Positions 15,091 through 24,046 of a stretch of 37,518 nucleotides of DNA are shown one piece after another. The notes under the pieces were generated by a model. The model saw only the letters and a list, made by a program, of their open reading frames with translations, searched no databases and had not been told where the DNA came from. Positions within the stretch are counted from its first letter, which is position 1; each line of letters begins with the position of its first letter. This DNA comes from Balneola sp. GTDB taxonomy: Bacteria > Bacteroidota > Rhodothermia > Balneolales > Balneolaceae. The stretch spans positions 1-37,518 of the forward strand of contig PBJO01000017.1 in assembly GCA_002720745.1 (NCBI GenBank), given 5' to 3'. Position numbers and translations under genes: made by a program.

Positions 15091-16653
15091 TCATATTTTA
15101 ATTTTTATCCCAATTAATACATTTATCAAGTTATTCCTTTCTGAAATACTTTCTTGAATAGACACGCTAGAAAGTACATCCTGATATTCATACAATATAG
15201 AACGGTCATTCCACTGAATATATTGTGTAGTTATATCTAGAAAGAAGTCTCTACTTAGTGGTATTCCTATACCTCCTGAATAAAGCCTGCGAGTTTCATT
15301 AATTTGGGCTGATTTAGAAGGCAGCATACTAGAACCTGCCCTTATTTCGGTACCGTTTTTAAATCGATACTGAGCTCCAATTCGGGTATTCATCACGGAC
15401 TGGTATCTTTGACCAATACTTTGCTTTATAATGTTTTCTTGATCTCGTAAAAAAACCACTTCATCAAAATCTAAACTCTCGTCATAAGTTAAATCAATAT
15501 CCATCTTATTGTGGGAAATAAAATCAATTGCAATACTTATATCAAAGCCTTTTAACTGATTTACAGCCATTCCTAGAGAATACTTAGAAGGGCGTATTAC
15601 CGCATAAGTAAATTCCCCTTCGAAGCTGTCAAAAAAAGGATTTAAAAAGTTGTCAAAGCTGGTAGTTATCATTGAACTATATTCCTCGGTAATCTCCATT
15701 TTAGATGGTAATGACCAAGATGCACCTAGATTTAGAAATTGCCCTATTTGGTATATAGCTCCAATTCTAGCCTCTATACCTAATATATCGGAATCTAAGT
15801 TGTCAGTAAGCTGAATGCTATTAATATCTGTACCATTCTCCCCATTTTCATCTTGTTCTATGAAATCACCGTCATAAAAGTTGTCAAGATCTTCCTCCAA
15901 TATATTTCGGCTAATATTATGTGAGGCCTCGTTTATACCTAACGAAAAGCCGATATGAAGGTTTTTTTTGAATTCGGTCCCCAAAAAGAAAGCAAATTCT
16001 CTTGATCTGCCTTTTTGGGTTAACTCGCTTTGCTGATATGTACCTGGGAAACCATTATCAAAGCCTATTCTAAGTATCGACTCAAGTTGAGTTTGTGCCT
16101 GGTCAATATAGTCAATGGCATAAGTTTCAAAAGCAATGTTTCTATAATCACTTGATTCGCCTTTGAATACATCGGTTATTGTGCTCTGATTATTAAATGC
16201 GCTTGATCCGAGTGCGCGATTGTATAAGCTGTTTATGTGAATTCCTCCACCAATGACTAAGCTACCAACTCTAGTTGGTACTTTATATATTACTCCAATG
16301 TTATTAAAAATATCATATTTGGAATCTAATAATAACTCATTTCCTCTGAAATTTTGATTGAATTCGGAGCGATTGCTCATATATCCGAGGTTCAAATAAC
16401 TACCCTTTATTAACGACATCCCTGCAGGATTGTCTATAAAACTTGCATATCCATTTTCCATGGCTACGGATGGTATAATTGCTGAGTTTGCGCTACCTAA
16501 GTATTGCTGGGAGCTGAATAATTGGCTCAAACTACTGTAACTCATTGGATCGTAACCATCCTGAGCCATGGCAAGTGAAAAAATAAACGAAAACAAAAGC
16601 AAACTTATTAGACCAAGTAGCCTTTTTAAACCAAATCTGGTTTTTTTTTTCAT
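15091..16653 (-). CDS. OmpP1/FadL-like outer-membrane protein
   Basis: Probable outer-membrane beta barrel for hydrophobic substrates. The 520-residue product has an N-terminal signal peptide (KKKTRFGLKRLL, hydrophobic LISLLLFSFIFSLAMA, then QDGYDP). FadL/OmpP1-type features follow: an early family-like SFIDNPAGMSL loop, repeated amphipathic strands, GIHINSLYNRA, and a beta-signature ending in LINVLIGIKIKI. I choose ATG 16653 because GAGGG at 16662-16666 lies eight bases upstream. A GTG at 16662 would overlap the upstream stop and hide that site. The start follows the stop of the Tyr/Gly-rich lipoprotein by five bases, so the two are translationally coupled. Substrate unknown. A PorV-like assembly role is possible but less likely at this length. 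Confidence 0.75.
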   Translation of the reverse strand: MKKKTRFGLKRLLGLISLLLFSFIFSLAMAQDGYDPMSYSSLSQLFSSQQYLGSANSAIIPSVAMENGYASFIDNPAGMSLIKGSYLNLGYMSNRSEFNQNFRGNELLLDSKYDIFNNIGVIYKVPTRVGSLVIGGGIHINSLYNRALGSSAFNNQSTITDVFKGESSDYRNIAFETYAIDYIDQAQTQLESILRIGFDNGFPGTYQQSELTQKGRSREFAFFLGTEFKKNLHIGFSLGINEASHNISRNILEEDLDNFYDGDFIEQDENGENGTDINSIQLTDNLDSDILGIEARIGAIYQIGQFLNLGASWSLPSKMEITEEYSSMITTSFDNFLNPFFDSFEGEFTYAVIRPSKYSLGMAVNQLKGFDISIAIDFISHNKMDIDLTYDESLDFDEVVFLRDQENIIKQSIGQRYQSVMNTRIGAQYRFKNGTEIRAGSSMLPSKSAQINETRRLYSGGIGIPLSRDFFLDITTQYIQWNDRSILYEYQDVLSSVSIQESISERNNLINVLIGIKIKI

Positions 16654-16658
16654 TAGAC

Positions 16659-17864
16659 TCACCCTCTTGATGAACGACTAGATGTAGAGCGTCCAGTAGA
16701 TTTTGATGCGCTTGAGCTTGACCGTGTTGAACTTTTAACAGCGCCTGAGCTACGGTTAGAGCTGCCATTGGACCGACCTACACTCGAAGAAGATCCAGAA
16801 GATCTGCCTGTTGAACGACTTCCTGAACTTCGGACTGTTCCTTTAGAATTACTACCACTGCTAATTGAAGATTGAACCGCCCGCCCTGTTGATCGAGTAT
16901 TCCCTATACTATTGTATATACTTCTAGATCGGGTAGATGAGGATGGCGCACTTTCCCAACCTGAGCGAGCATTTTTTGAAGCAGAACGAGTGTAAATGGC
17001 CTTTGAAGATGCATTTTTGCCAGTTCCCCTAGTTAATCCCGAGTTGCTTGAACTACTTAGCCCATAACGTCTTGCTCCACGTAGTCTGTCTTGTGTAGAG
17101 CTTTTATTTGCTTGTTCTATGAAAACAGTGTTCCCGCCATAAGGTGAATATCCCCAATATGCTATATGTCCATAATATCCGTATCGGTATGAGTTAAATC
17201 CGAAAAAGCCATTCCAACTATGATAAAATGGATCATAAGGACTGAACCAAGACCAGCCACCATATCCACCCCATGCCCAATAAGAGCTTGGACTCCAAGC
17301 ACTGTAATATCCATAGTATCCTCCCCACCATCCTACATGCAATCTCCACCAGCGCTTAGCATACCAATTACCCCAAAAATCATTATCAAACCAACTATCT
17401 CGATACCCGCGGTTATAACCACGGTCATATCCACGATCAAAGCCTTTCTCATATCCTTGATCGTAAGTAAAGTCATGACCATTCACCTGAAAATTGCGCT
17501 CATAATTAGCAGAGTTGAGAACATCTATGTAATGCTCATCATACCATTGCTCAGCTTCATAGTCTTTATAATAAATGCTTTGTTCGGTGAAATCATTACT
17601 GTTTGTTTCGTCTTTCGAATTTGAAGTAGATCCATTTTGACCATAAAGATTTTTACTATAATTTGAATTTGACGTTTGCTTAGTAGATGACCAATCATAT
17701 CCCAAGTATGTTCGCTCATCATCGTCCCAAGAATAATATTCATCTCCCTTAACCTGTGTTGGACGATCTAGATCATATGACAATTGCATCTGTGTATAGC
17801 ATCCCGTATTGAACCATCCGAATACTAACGTAAAGAGTATAACTAGAAAAGAGTGGAATTTCAT
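16659..17864 (-). CDS. Tyr/Gly/Trp-rich and Ser/Arg-rich probable lipoprotein, function unknown
   Basis: I do not recognise a named family. The 401-residue product begins with a signal-like segment (FLVILFTLVFGWF) ending in NTGC, an imperfect lipobox with Cys near residue 22. Then come an Asp/Ser/Asn-rich linker, a set of GY repeats (GYEKGFDRGYDRGYNRGYRD), and an aromatic block rich in Tyr, Trp and Gly. The C-terminal third, about 130 residues, is almost only Ser, Arg, Gly, Thr and Lys and strongly basic. GGAGG at 17869-17873 lies four bases before the ATG, one of the best ribosome sites in the window, so high expression is plausible. It is coupled to the FadL-like gene and lies 88 bases after the response regulator. 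A surface-exposed, matrix-binding or structural role is only a guess. Confidence 0.65.
   Translation of the reverse strand: MKFHSFLVILFTLVFGWFNTGCYTQMQLSYDLDRPTQVKGDEYYSWDDDERTYLGYDWSSTKQTSNSNYSKNLYGQNGSTSNSKDETNSNDFTEQSIYYKDYEAEQWYDEHYIDVLNSANYERNFQVNGHDFTYDQGYEKGFDRGYDRGYNRGYRDSWFDNDFWGNWYAKRWWRLHVGWWGGYYGYYSAWSPSSYWAWGGYGGWSWFSPYDPFYHSWNGFFGFNSYRYGYYGHIAYWGYSPYGGNTVFIEQANKSSTQDRLRGARRYGLSSSSNSGLTRGTGKNASSKAIYTRSASKNARSGWESAPSSSTRSRSIYNSIGNTRSTGRAVQSSISSGSNSKGTVRSSGSRSTGRSSGSSSSVGRSNGSSNRSSGAVKSSTRSSSSASKSTGRSTSSRSSRG
17400..17465 (-). repeat. Imperfect 12-bp tandem repeat encoding GY-x-R units
   Basis: About five 12-base units code for the run GYEKGFDRGYDRGYNRGY within the Tyr/Gly-rich lipoprotein. 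Units share an ATATCC-like core and differ at a few positions. Such arrays expand or shrink by slippage in whole codons (four residues per unit), so length may vary between strains. Confidence 0.6.
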
Positions 17865-17952
17865 AGGACCTCCGGTTTTGAATAAACTTACAAAATTAAT
17901 TTAAATATTTTAGTTTTAAGGTACTATCACATAATGATGTTAGAACTTCCTT

Positions 17953-18582
17953 TTACAATTCGCCCCGCAGCGACTTTGCAATTACCTCTGCTTTAGAATT
18001 AACGTGTAATTTTTTGTAAATATTGCGTATATGAGCTCTAACTGTGTCAATTGAAATATTTAATCGATCAGCGATCAATTTATAACTGAGTCCATCGACC
18101 AAACCGTTAACTATATCTTGTTCCCTATTGGTTAAATTACTTTTTTGTTTTTTTTGTCCTCTGTAATTGAAGTGTGTAATAACCTTACGAGCAATCTGAG
18201 GAGACATAGGAGCCCCACCCTGCATTAGTAACTCAATGGCATCTTTGATTTCTGGTAAAGAAGTGTGCTTTAACAAATAGCCTGATGCGCCTGCCTTTAA
18301 TGATTCAAATATCTTGTGCGAATCGTGATAGACGGTTAGCATTATTATCTCAATATCAGGATACTTTTGCTGAATAATTTTCATTCCTTCTATCCCACTC
18401 ATCCCTGGTAGTTGTATGTCCATCAACAACACGTTAGGATTTGGGTATGTAGATAAATAATCCAACATATCTTCCACACATTCAGTAGCTACTGGACAGG
18501 ACATGTCTTTTTGCATATTCAGATATCTCTGCATGAGTTGTCTAATCTTTTTATTGTCTTCTATAATACCAACTTGTGCCAT
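17953..18582 (-). CDS. NarL/LuxR-type response regulator
   Basis: Cytoplasmic DNA-binding response regulator of 209 residues. The receiver domain (about 1-120) shows the acidic pocket ED at residues 8-9, phospho-acceptor Asp55 in LLMDIQLPG, Thr83, and Lys105 in GYLLKHTS. A LuxR-type helix-turn-helix follows at about 145-209 (LTNREQDIVNGL, then IADRLNISIDTVRAHIRNI). It lies 35 bases after the sensor kinase gene and is thus its likely partner. It is followed by the lipoprotein and FadL-like genes, which may be its targets; that is inferred only from order. Confidence 0.93.
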   Translation of the reverse strand: MAQVGIIEDNKKIRQLMQRYLNMQKDMSCPVATECVEDMLDYLSTYPNPNVLLMDIQLPGMSGIEGMKIIQQKYPDIEIIMLTVYHDSHKIFESLKAGASGYLLKHTSLPEIKDAIELLMQGGAPMSPQIARKVITHFNYRGQKKQKSNLTNREQDIVNGLVDGLSYKLIADRLNISIDTVRAHIRNIYKKLHVNSKAEVIAKSLRGEL

Positions 18583-18617
18583 AGATTTAAGATTATGGGG
18601 ATTACTAATGCTAAGTG

Positions 18618-21600
18618 TTAGTTATTTAAAGGTACCTGCAAAGAAACAGAAAAATCTTTATTATTTTGTATTTTAAGCATTCCATTCATTCTTTGCGCTC
18701 GCATTTTCATGTTACGTAATCCATGGCCCGTTTTTTTAGAATTATTAACATTACTTCCATTATCAGAAACCACCGTACTTAGTATATTGTCTTGAAGTCT
18801 GAGCCCTATCGATACTCGGTCACCATTAGAATATTTTACCACGTTATTCAATGCTTCTTTTATAATGAGATAGGTATTTTCTCTTATTTCTACTGGTATT
18901 TTCTTGTCCATTGGCAATGAATCAAAAGCATATTCTATATCAAACTGCGTAGTATCTAAAATTGCTAAAGCATAATCTTGAATCCGATCGGTCAGATCAC
19001 CAAAAGAATCATTCCGAGCATCAATCGACCAAACAATATCATCAAGACTACCCACAATTTTTCGACACTGACGCCCTATTTGAGATAGAGATTCTTTTAA
19101 TTCTTGTTGGACAGTATCTGCTAACAAAAAATCAGATTGCAGAGCAATCTCAGTTAAACTCGCACCTACATCATCATGTAAATCACTCGCTATTCGAACG
19201 CGCATTCGCTCCATATCAACAAGCTTTGTTATTTTTGTTGTTCTTCGAATTAAGTACAATACCCACCCAATTAAAATCAAAATACCAATCCAAAACCACA
19301 GACTTTGATAGTACGGAGGGTTAACCTTAAACTGTATCTGAGCCAATTCTTCACTTATAAGCCCATTTGAATTTACCGCTTGCACTTGGAATATATAATC
19401 TCCAGATGAGAGGCTGGGATATCGAAGCGTGGTATTTTTTGTTTGCTGCCACTGCTCTTCTAAGCCTAATAACCTATAACGGTAGTACAACTGATCTGGG
19501 GCTGTATAATTAAGTCCTATAAATCCTACTTCGAAAAAATTCTGATTATAATCCATCTGTAATTTTTTGGTGTCTAAAGGATCCACGTTGAAACCAGAGA
19601 GAAGTACTTCCTCAATGTGAATCCTAGGAGGTTTTTCATTGCCTCTGTATTTTTTTGGATTGAATTTGGATAATCCTTCTACCGTACCTAACCAATATTG
19701 CCCTTGTGAATCCTCATAAAATGCCCCTAGATTCATTTCATCACTAATTAAACCCTCTTCCTGAGTAATGGCTTTAAAAGTATTTCCGTCTAAATTATAT
19801 TGAATCAGGCCACCATTTGTTCCTATCCATAGTAAGTTAGATTTCTGAGGATCTTCATAAAGAAAATAGCAAACTCGACTAGGTAATCCATCCTTTTCAG
19901 TTATTGCCATTAGTTCATTATCACTGATCCTGGCTAATCCTCCAAATGTGTGTGCCCAGATGCTTCCCTGACTGTCTTCGATAACCCCCATAACCGATAT
20001 ATTGGGTATACCTTCTGCTAGCCCCCAAGTGCGAAATCTTCCGTCCCGTTTCATTTCAACAACACCAGAGTAGGTAGCCACCCATATTGTACCTTTCTTA
20101 TCTTCTATACTTTTTAATATGGTATTTGATGGCCAAGACGGGATCTGGGTGCTGTATTGGTTTATTGTCCAGGTCTCTGGGTTATAGAGGTCAGTGTAAT
20201 CTACTTTTATAAGGCCATGATCGTATGTGCTTACCCACATTGTAGACGAATTACTCCATCTGATATGTCTTATCTTTCGATATGGAAAATAGAGTTCAGC
20301 GATGGTTTCAACTCTATTATTTTTAACATAACCCAATGCATCTCTCATTCCTATCCAAGTAGTACCGTAAGGGTCTTCACTTAGATGGTACACTCGCTGA
20401 TCTGCTAAACCTTCTAATTGTGGCCACTTGAAGGGGCCTAATTCTTGTGGTACATTGCTCGATGTAATGAGATCGCTATATTCTTTAGATAATATCTGAA
20501 CTCCCCCTCCATAGCTTCCTATCCAGAGGTCTCCATTTTCCTGTTCAATGAAACCAGTAACTAAATTATTGCTGAGGGTATTTGAGAGATCATAGTTAAC
20601 CACATATTCTCCTAGAAAAACATTGGCTCCTCCTCCATAAGTCCCAATCCATAGTATTCCCTCCTTGTCAAAATATAGATTATTTATCAAGGTATTAGAC
20701 ATGCCATCTTGGCTCCCATATCGTATTAACCCATCCTCTCTTTGGTGTAATAAACCATCCTCAGTTCCCATCCAAAGGGTACCATCTTGGTCTAGTGCCA
20801 AAGATTGAATTCTAGAAGCTAGATTTGAAGTATTAAGTTTATGAAATGTAAATTGCCCTTCTTTATAGCTATATAAACCATCTCGCGATCCAATCCAGAC
20901 AACATTATTATTGGTATCTAATATGGCATCTCTATAACGAGTTTCTTCGCTTATGACCGACATATCAAACGATGTAGAATCAGAAAAAATTTTGGGTCCC
21001 AACTCGTAGATACCTGTTCGTGAAATTAGTAAATAAGATGTATCAGTCTCAATTATTTTTCGGACCGGCCCATTGAACGTTAAAGTAGATGGATTGAGAT
21101 GTGTAAGTGGTTTAGTAGATTTTGGGGAATAAAGATAGATACCATGCTCTTCAGTACCTAACCACAATCGATTTTGGGAATCCTCAAATAAACTAATTAT
21201 TGCGTATGCGGGCACCTCTGAGACATAATGTATGGAATCTTTTGTTGGAGAATACCAATGAAGACCCTGTGAAGTCCCTATCCAAATCTTGTCATCAACG
21301 CTAAGATATAAAATATTAATTTGGGTACTTTTTAAGCCGTCTTCTTGTAAGTAAATCGTGAAATTATGACCATCGAATCGGTTTAATCCAAAACCAGTCC
21401 CCATCCATATATAGCCTTTTTCATCTTGGATTAGTGTATTTACGACCGACTCACTTAAACCTTGAACAATGGAATAATTCCGAAATGCATACTCCTGAGC
21501 AGAGGTCACATCTACATAACTTAGCAAAAACACAATGCCCCATTTACCTAAGAAAAAAATAGTTTGATATATTCTCAAAATTAGAGATCGATGGGTTTTT

Positions 21601-21638
21601 TTTGCCTCATCAAAAAGGATTTCTTTTTTATAGTTCAT
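18618..21638 (-). CDS. Sensor histidine kinase with Reg_prop beta-propeller and Y_Y_Y domain
   Basis: Inner-membrane sensor of 1006 residues. After a signal/anchor segment near residues 19-48, the periplasmic part carries many two-component-regulator propeller repeats, recognisable as IWIGT..G.. units such as GYIWMGTGFGLNRFDG. A Y_Y_Y domain follows (FIGLNYTAPDQLYYRYRLLG). One membrane helix lies at about 779-797. The cytoplasmic part is HisKA_3 with phospho-acceptor His821 in SDLHDDVG and a HATPase domain (EALNNVVKYS with Asn931; SDNGSN; GHGLRNM). This N-terminal plan is common in hybrid glycan sensors of Bacteroidetes, but here the regulator is a separate gene just downstream. The signal is unknown. 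Its own promoter should lie in 21639-21710, divergent from the GNAT-like pseudogene. Confidence 0.95.
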   Translation of the reverse strand: MNYKKEILFDEAKKTHRSLILRIYQTIFFLGKWGIVFLLSYVDVTSAQEYAFRNYSIVQGLSESVVNTLIQDEKGYIWMGTGFGLNRFDGHNFTIYLQEDGLKSTQINILYLSVDDKIWIGTSQGLHWYSPTKDSIHYVSEVPAYAIISLFEDSQNRLWLGTEEHGIYLYSPKSTKPLTHLNPSTLTFNGPVRKIIETDTSYLLISRTGIYELGPKIFSDSTSFDMSVISEETRYRDAILDTNNNVVWIGSRDGLYSYKEGQFTFHKLNTSNLASRIQSLALDQDGTLWMGTEDGLLHQREDGLIRYGSQDGMSNTLINNLYFDKEGILWIGTYGGGANVFLGEYVVNYDLSNTLSNNLVTGFIEQENGDLWIGSYGGGVQILSKEYSDLITSSNVPQELGPFKWPQLEGLADQRVYHLSEDPYGTTWIGMRDALGYVKNNRVETIAELYFPYRKIRHIRWSNSSTMWVSTYDHGLIKVDYTDLYNPETWTINQYSTQIPSWPSNTILKSIEDKKGTIWVATYSGVVEMKRDGRFRTWGLAEGIPNISVMGVIEDSQGSIWAHTFGGLARISDNELMAITEKDGLPSRVCYFLYEDPQKSNLLWIGTNGGLIQYNLDGNTFKAITQEEGLISDEMNLGAFYEDSQGQYWLGTVEGLSKFNPKKYRGNEKPPRIHIEEVLLSGFNVDPLDTKKLQMDYNQNFFEVGFIGLNYTAPDQLYYRYRLLGLEEQWQQTKNTTLRYPSLSSGDYIFQVQAVNSNGLISEELAQIQFKVNPPYYQSLWFWIGILILIGWVLYLIRRTTKITKLVDMERMRVRIASDLHDDVGASLTEIALQSDFLLADTVQQELKESLSQIGRQCRKIVGSLDDIVWSIDARNDSFGDLTDRIQDYALAILDTTQFDIEYAFDSLPMDKKIPVEIRENTYLIIKEALNNVVKYSNGDRVSIGLRLQDNILSTVVSDNGSNVNNSKKTGHGLRNMKMRAQRMNGMLKIQNNKDFSVSLQVPLNN

Positions 21639-21710
21639 ATTATAATATACTAAGCTAAGTATTATTAGGACGACATATATTGCTACTTTCGATTCGAAAT
21701 AATAAAAAAT

Positions 21711-22832
21711 ATGAGTACTTCAGCACTTTCTATTAATCTTCGTAGCTATGACAAGGAGATCAAAAAATTTTTGGAAAAAGTACTTATAGGTAGCCTTGGT
21801 GGTATTCAATTTCGGGTACATAGGCGAAAAAGTACGAACCATAGAGATGAAAAAGTACATTATCTATGTTTGTCTAGAAATTTGAAACTTATAGGTGTTG
21901 TAGGACTTTTAGACAGAACCGATATAACTGGCAAGCAGTGGCTCTATATTAGGTATCTACATGTTAATGGAACCCTATATTATCCCAGGCGTAACAAAAA
22001 AACTGCGCTTGGTGGGGATGCATTTGCCAGTTATGTTCAACGTAACCCTAGCGGCAGTGATGGAGGTCGTGACCAGCGCAGGTCCATACTTCAACAGGTA
22101 CTTCTTAAGCATTTAAAAGAATATACAAAAAGCATAACTGCCTCGCATACCCTTCCAGCTTATGCATTTATATAAGATAAGAATCATCAATCTATAAGGC
22201 TTTGTAACCGATTTGGTTTTGAGAAGGTTCAAGAGATTTACACATTATTATTCCACCGTTTTAAACCATCGTTTCACACACAAATATGCATAATCACGCC
22301 CGAAAAAATACATGGGATGAGAGATACATTAGATCAATTCTACAAGGCTTATGACGCCTATCACACCAGAGGGCTTAACGAACAGGGATATTTTATAGGA
22401 TACAGGGTGAATGGAAAATGGGTAGCTGTAGCACGAATAATGAGATAATCGTGGGATATTGAAGGCCTTCCAGAATATCTTTCGTTTTTACGAAAATGAC
22501 GGATTGATCGCTGGCCTTATCTTCACCAATTGATTCCAGGACGCGTATTCCACTTTATATCAGCTGACTATTTTTGGTTTAAACAGGGATATGAAAAATA
22601 TCTTGAACAAATTATGAAGCATGCCATAGCCAACGAGAAGGTTCATACTGCAACGATTTGGATGTCTAAGGAAAGTCCCCATATTAAAATACTGCGAAAG
22701 ACTATTTCATGGGGATATTTGAATAAGCTTGGGAATTCATGTAGCATTTCTCTGGTGATGCGAGTATTTATGAATAATAGTCAAGAATCAAAGAAAAAAA
22801 TGATTACAACAAAATGGGTCCTGTTTTCATAA
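21711..22832 (+). pseudogene. Two-domain GNAT-like acetyltransferase interrupted by three in-frame stops
   Basis: A single reading frame runs from ATG 21711 to TAA 22830-22832 (374 codons with final stop) but is broken by TAA at 22173-22175, TAA at 22446-22448 and TGA at 22497-22499. No frameshift is needed: the frame stays open and protein-like between the stops. The stretch after the first stop contains a typical GNAT signature, NHQSIRLCNRFGFEKV. The later part (HFISADYFWFKQGYEKYLEQ, then WGYLNKLGN) resembles the second half of long GNAT-like proteins of about 370 residues in this phylum, judged from memory. It most likely encodes a lost N-acetyltransferase. The neighbours are unrelated. 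A readthrough gene or assembly errors are the alternatives; three stops make the latter less likely. Confidence 0.75.
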
Positions 22833-23004
22833 GTGCTTGTGATATGACGTAGCTTACCTTTGCAACTAAAACCATAAAATTTTGAATCTAATTCACCAGA
22901 ATTTGCCTCTCAAATAAATGCACAAATTGAATAAGATATCCTATGATGGGTTATTTACTAGCGAGCAGTCAGCTTCAAGACTTAGAAGATCTTTAATCAA
23001 ATCG

Positions 23005-23859
23005 TTAGCCTAAGTACACACGCAAAGCTGCACTTCGGTTATGGTGGCGTAATTTACGAAGAGCCTTTTCTTTTATTTGACGTACTCTTTCTCTAGTTAA
23101 ATCAAAACGCTCTCCAATCTCCTCGAGTGTTAAGGAATGTTCACGACCAATACCAAAGTAAAGTCGAATAACTTCTGCTTCTCGTTTGGTTAACTTTGAA
23201 AGAGCTCGCTCGATTTCAACTTTAAGGGACTCCCCCATAAGTTCAAAATCTGGATTTGGAATTTCTTCATTTTCAAGAACATCGAGTAATCGATTATCTT
23301 CTCCTTGGGCAAATGGGGCATCCATTGAGAGATGGCGTCCAGATATTTTTAAAGTATCAGCTACTTCACCTACGGTCATTTCCAAACTTTCCGCCAATTC
23401 ATGAGCCGATGGTAAACGCTCGTAATCTTGCTCTAACTTAGACAGCTCTTTTCCTATTTTGTTAAGTGCCCCTACTCGGTTAAGTGGTAAACGTACAATA
23501 CGACTCTGTTCTGCCAAGGCCTGCAAAATTGACTGACGGATCCACCAAACAGCGTATGAAATAAACTTGAATCCACGAGTTTCATCAAATCTTTTAGCTG
23601 CTTTAATCAAACCTAAGTTCCCTTCATTGATCAAATCGCCTAATGACAAACCTTGATTCTGGTATTGCTTAGCTACAGAAACAACAAAGCGTAAGTTTGC
23701 TTTTGTTAAATCTTCAAGTGCTCTTTGACTCCCTTTTTGAATTTCTTTTGCAAGACGAACTTCGTCATCCGGAGTTATTAATTTTTCCTTTCCAATTTCA
23801 TGTAAGTAGCGATCGAGTGATTCAGATTCACGGGTAGAAATACCAGAGCTTTTTGCCAC
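23005..23859 (-). CDS. rpoD: Primary sigma factor, short Bacteroidetes type (RpoD/SigA)
   Basis: Housekeeping sigma-70 of 284 residues. It lacks the long region 1.1 and non-conserved region of proteobacterial RpoD, as is normal in Bacteroidetes. Region 1.2 is seen in [20 protein letters not shown]. Region 2 holds [27 protein letters not shown] and [13 protein letters not shown]. Region 3 follows, and region 4 ends with [20 protein letters not shown] and [11 protein letters not shown]. The start is a GTG at 23859; an in-frame TAA nine codons upstream rules out a much longer protein and no ATG lies between. It sits 187 bases from the end of deoB and probably has its own promoter there. Its identity as the primary factor follows from region 2 and 4 conservation. 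Confidence 0.96.
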   Translation of the reverse strand: MAKSSGISTRESESLDRYLHEIGKEKLITPDDEVRLAKEIQKGSQRALEDLTKANLRFVVSVAKQYQNQGLSLGDLINEGNLGLIKAAKRFDETRGFKFISYAVWWIRQSILQALAEQSRIVRLPLNRVGALNKIGKELSKLEQDYERLPSAHELAESLEMTVGEVADTLKISGRHLSMDAPFAQGEDNRLLDVLENEEIPNPDFELMGESLKVEIERALSKLTKREAEVIRLYFGIGREHSLTLEEIGERFDLTRERVRQIKEKALRKLRHHNRSAALRVYLG

Positions 23860-24046
23860 AATAAAGTAATTTAGTTCGAATTATCCAGAAGAATTGCAGT
23901 ACCATAAACGATTAATGGATCGCACATACAAAATATAATAATATCAGAAAGAGCAATTCATTATTGACTCTACAATCTTGCCAACCCTAAATATACGGAA
24001 AAAATTAACTTTTATGTAGCCTTTAATGTAGTAAGGTGTTCTTTTT

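Noticed and set aside
22497-22499. TGA in the GNAT-like gene as a selenocysteine codon
   Set aside because: Two TAA codons interrupt the same frame, no selenocysteine-type hairpin was evident, and GNAT enzymes have no catalytic Cys/Sec at this place.
9939-22832. Reassigned genetic code (TAA read as an amino acid)
   Set aside because: Several intact genes in the window end at TAA at the expected family length, so TAA acts as a normal stop.
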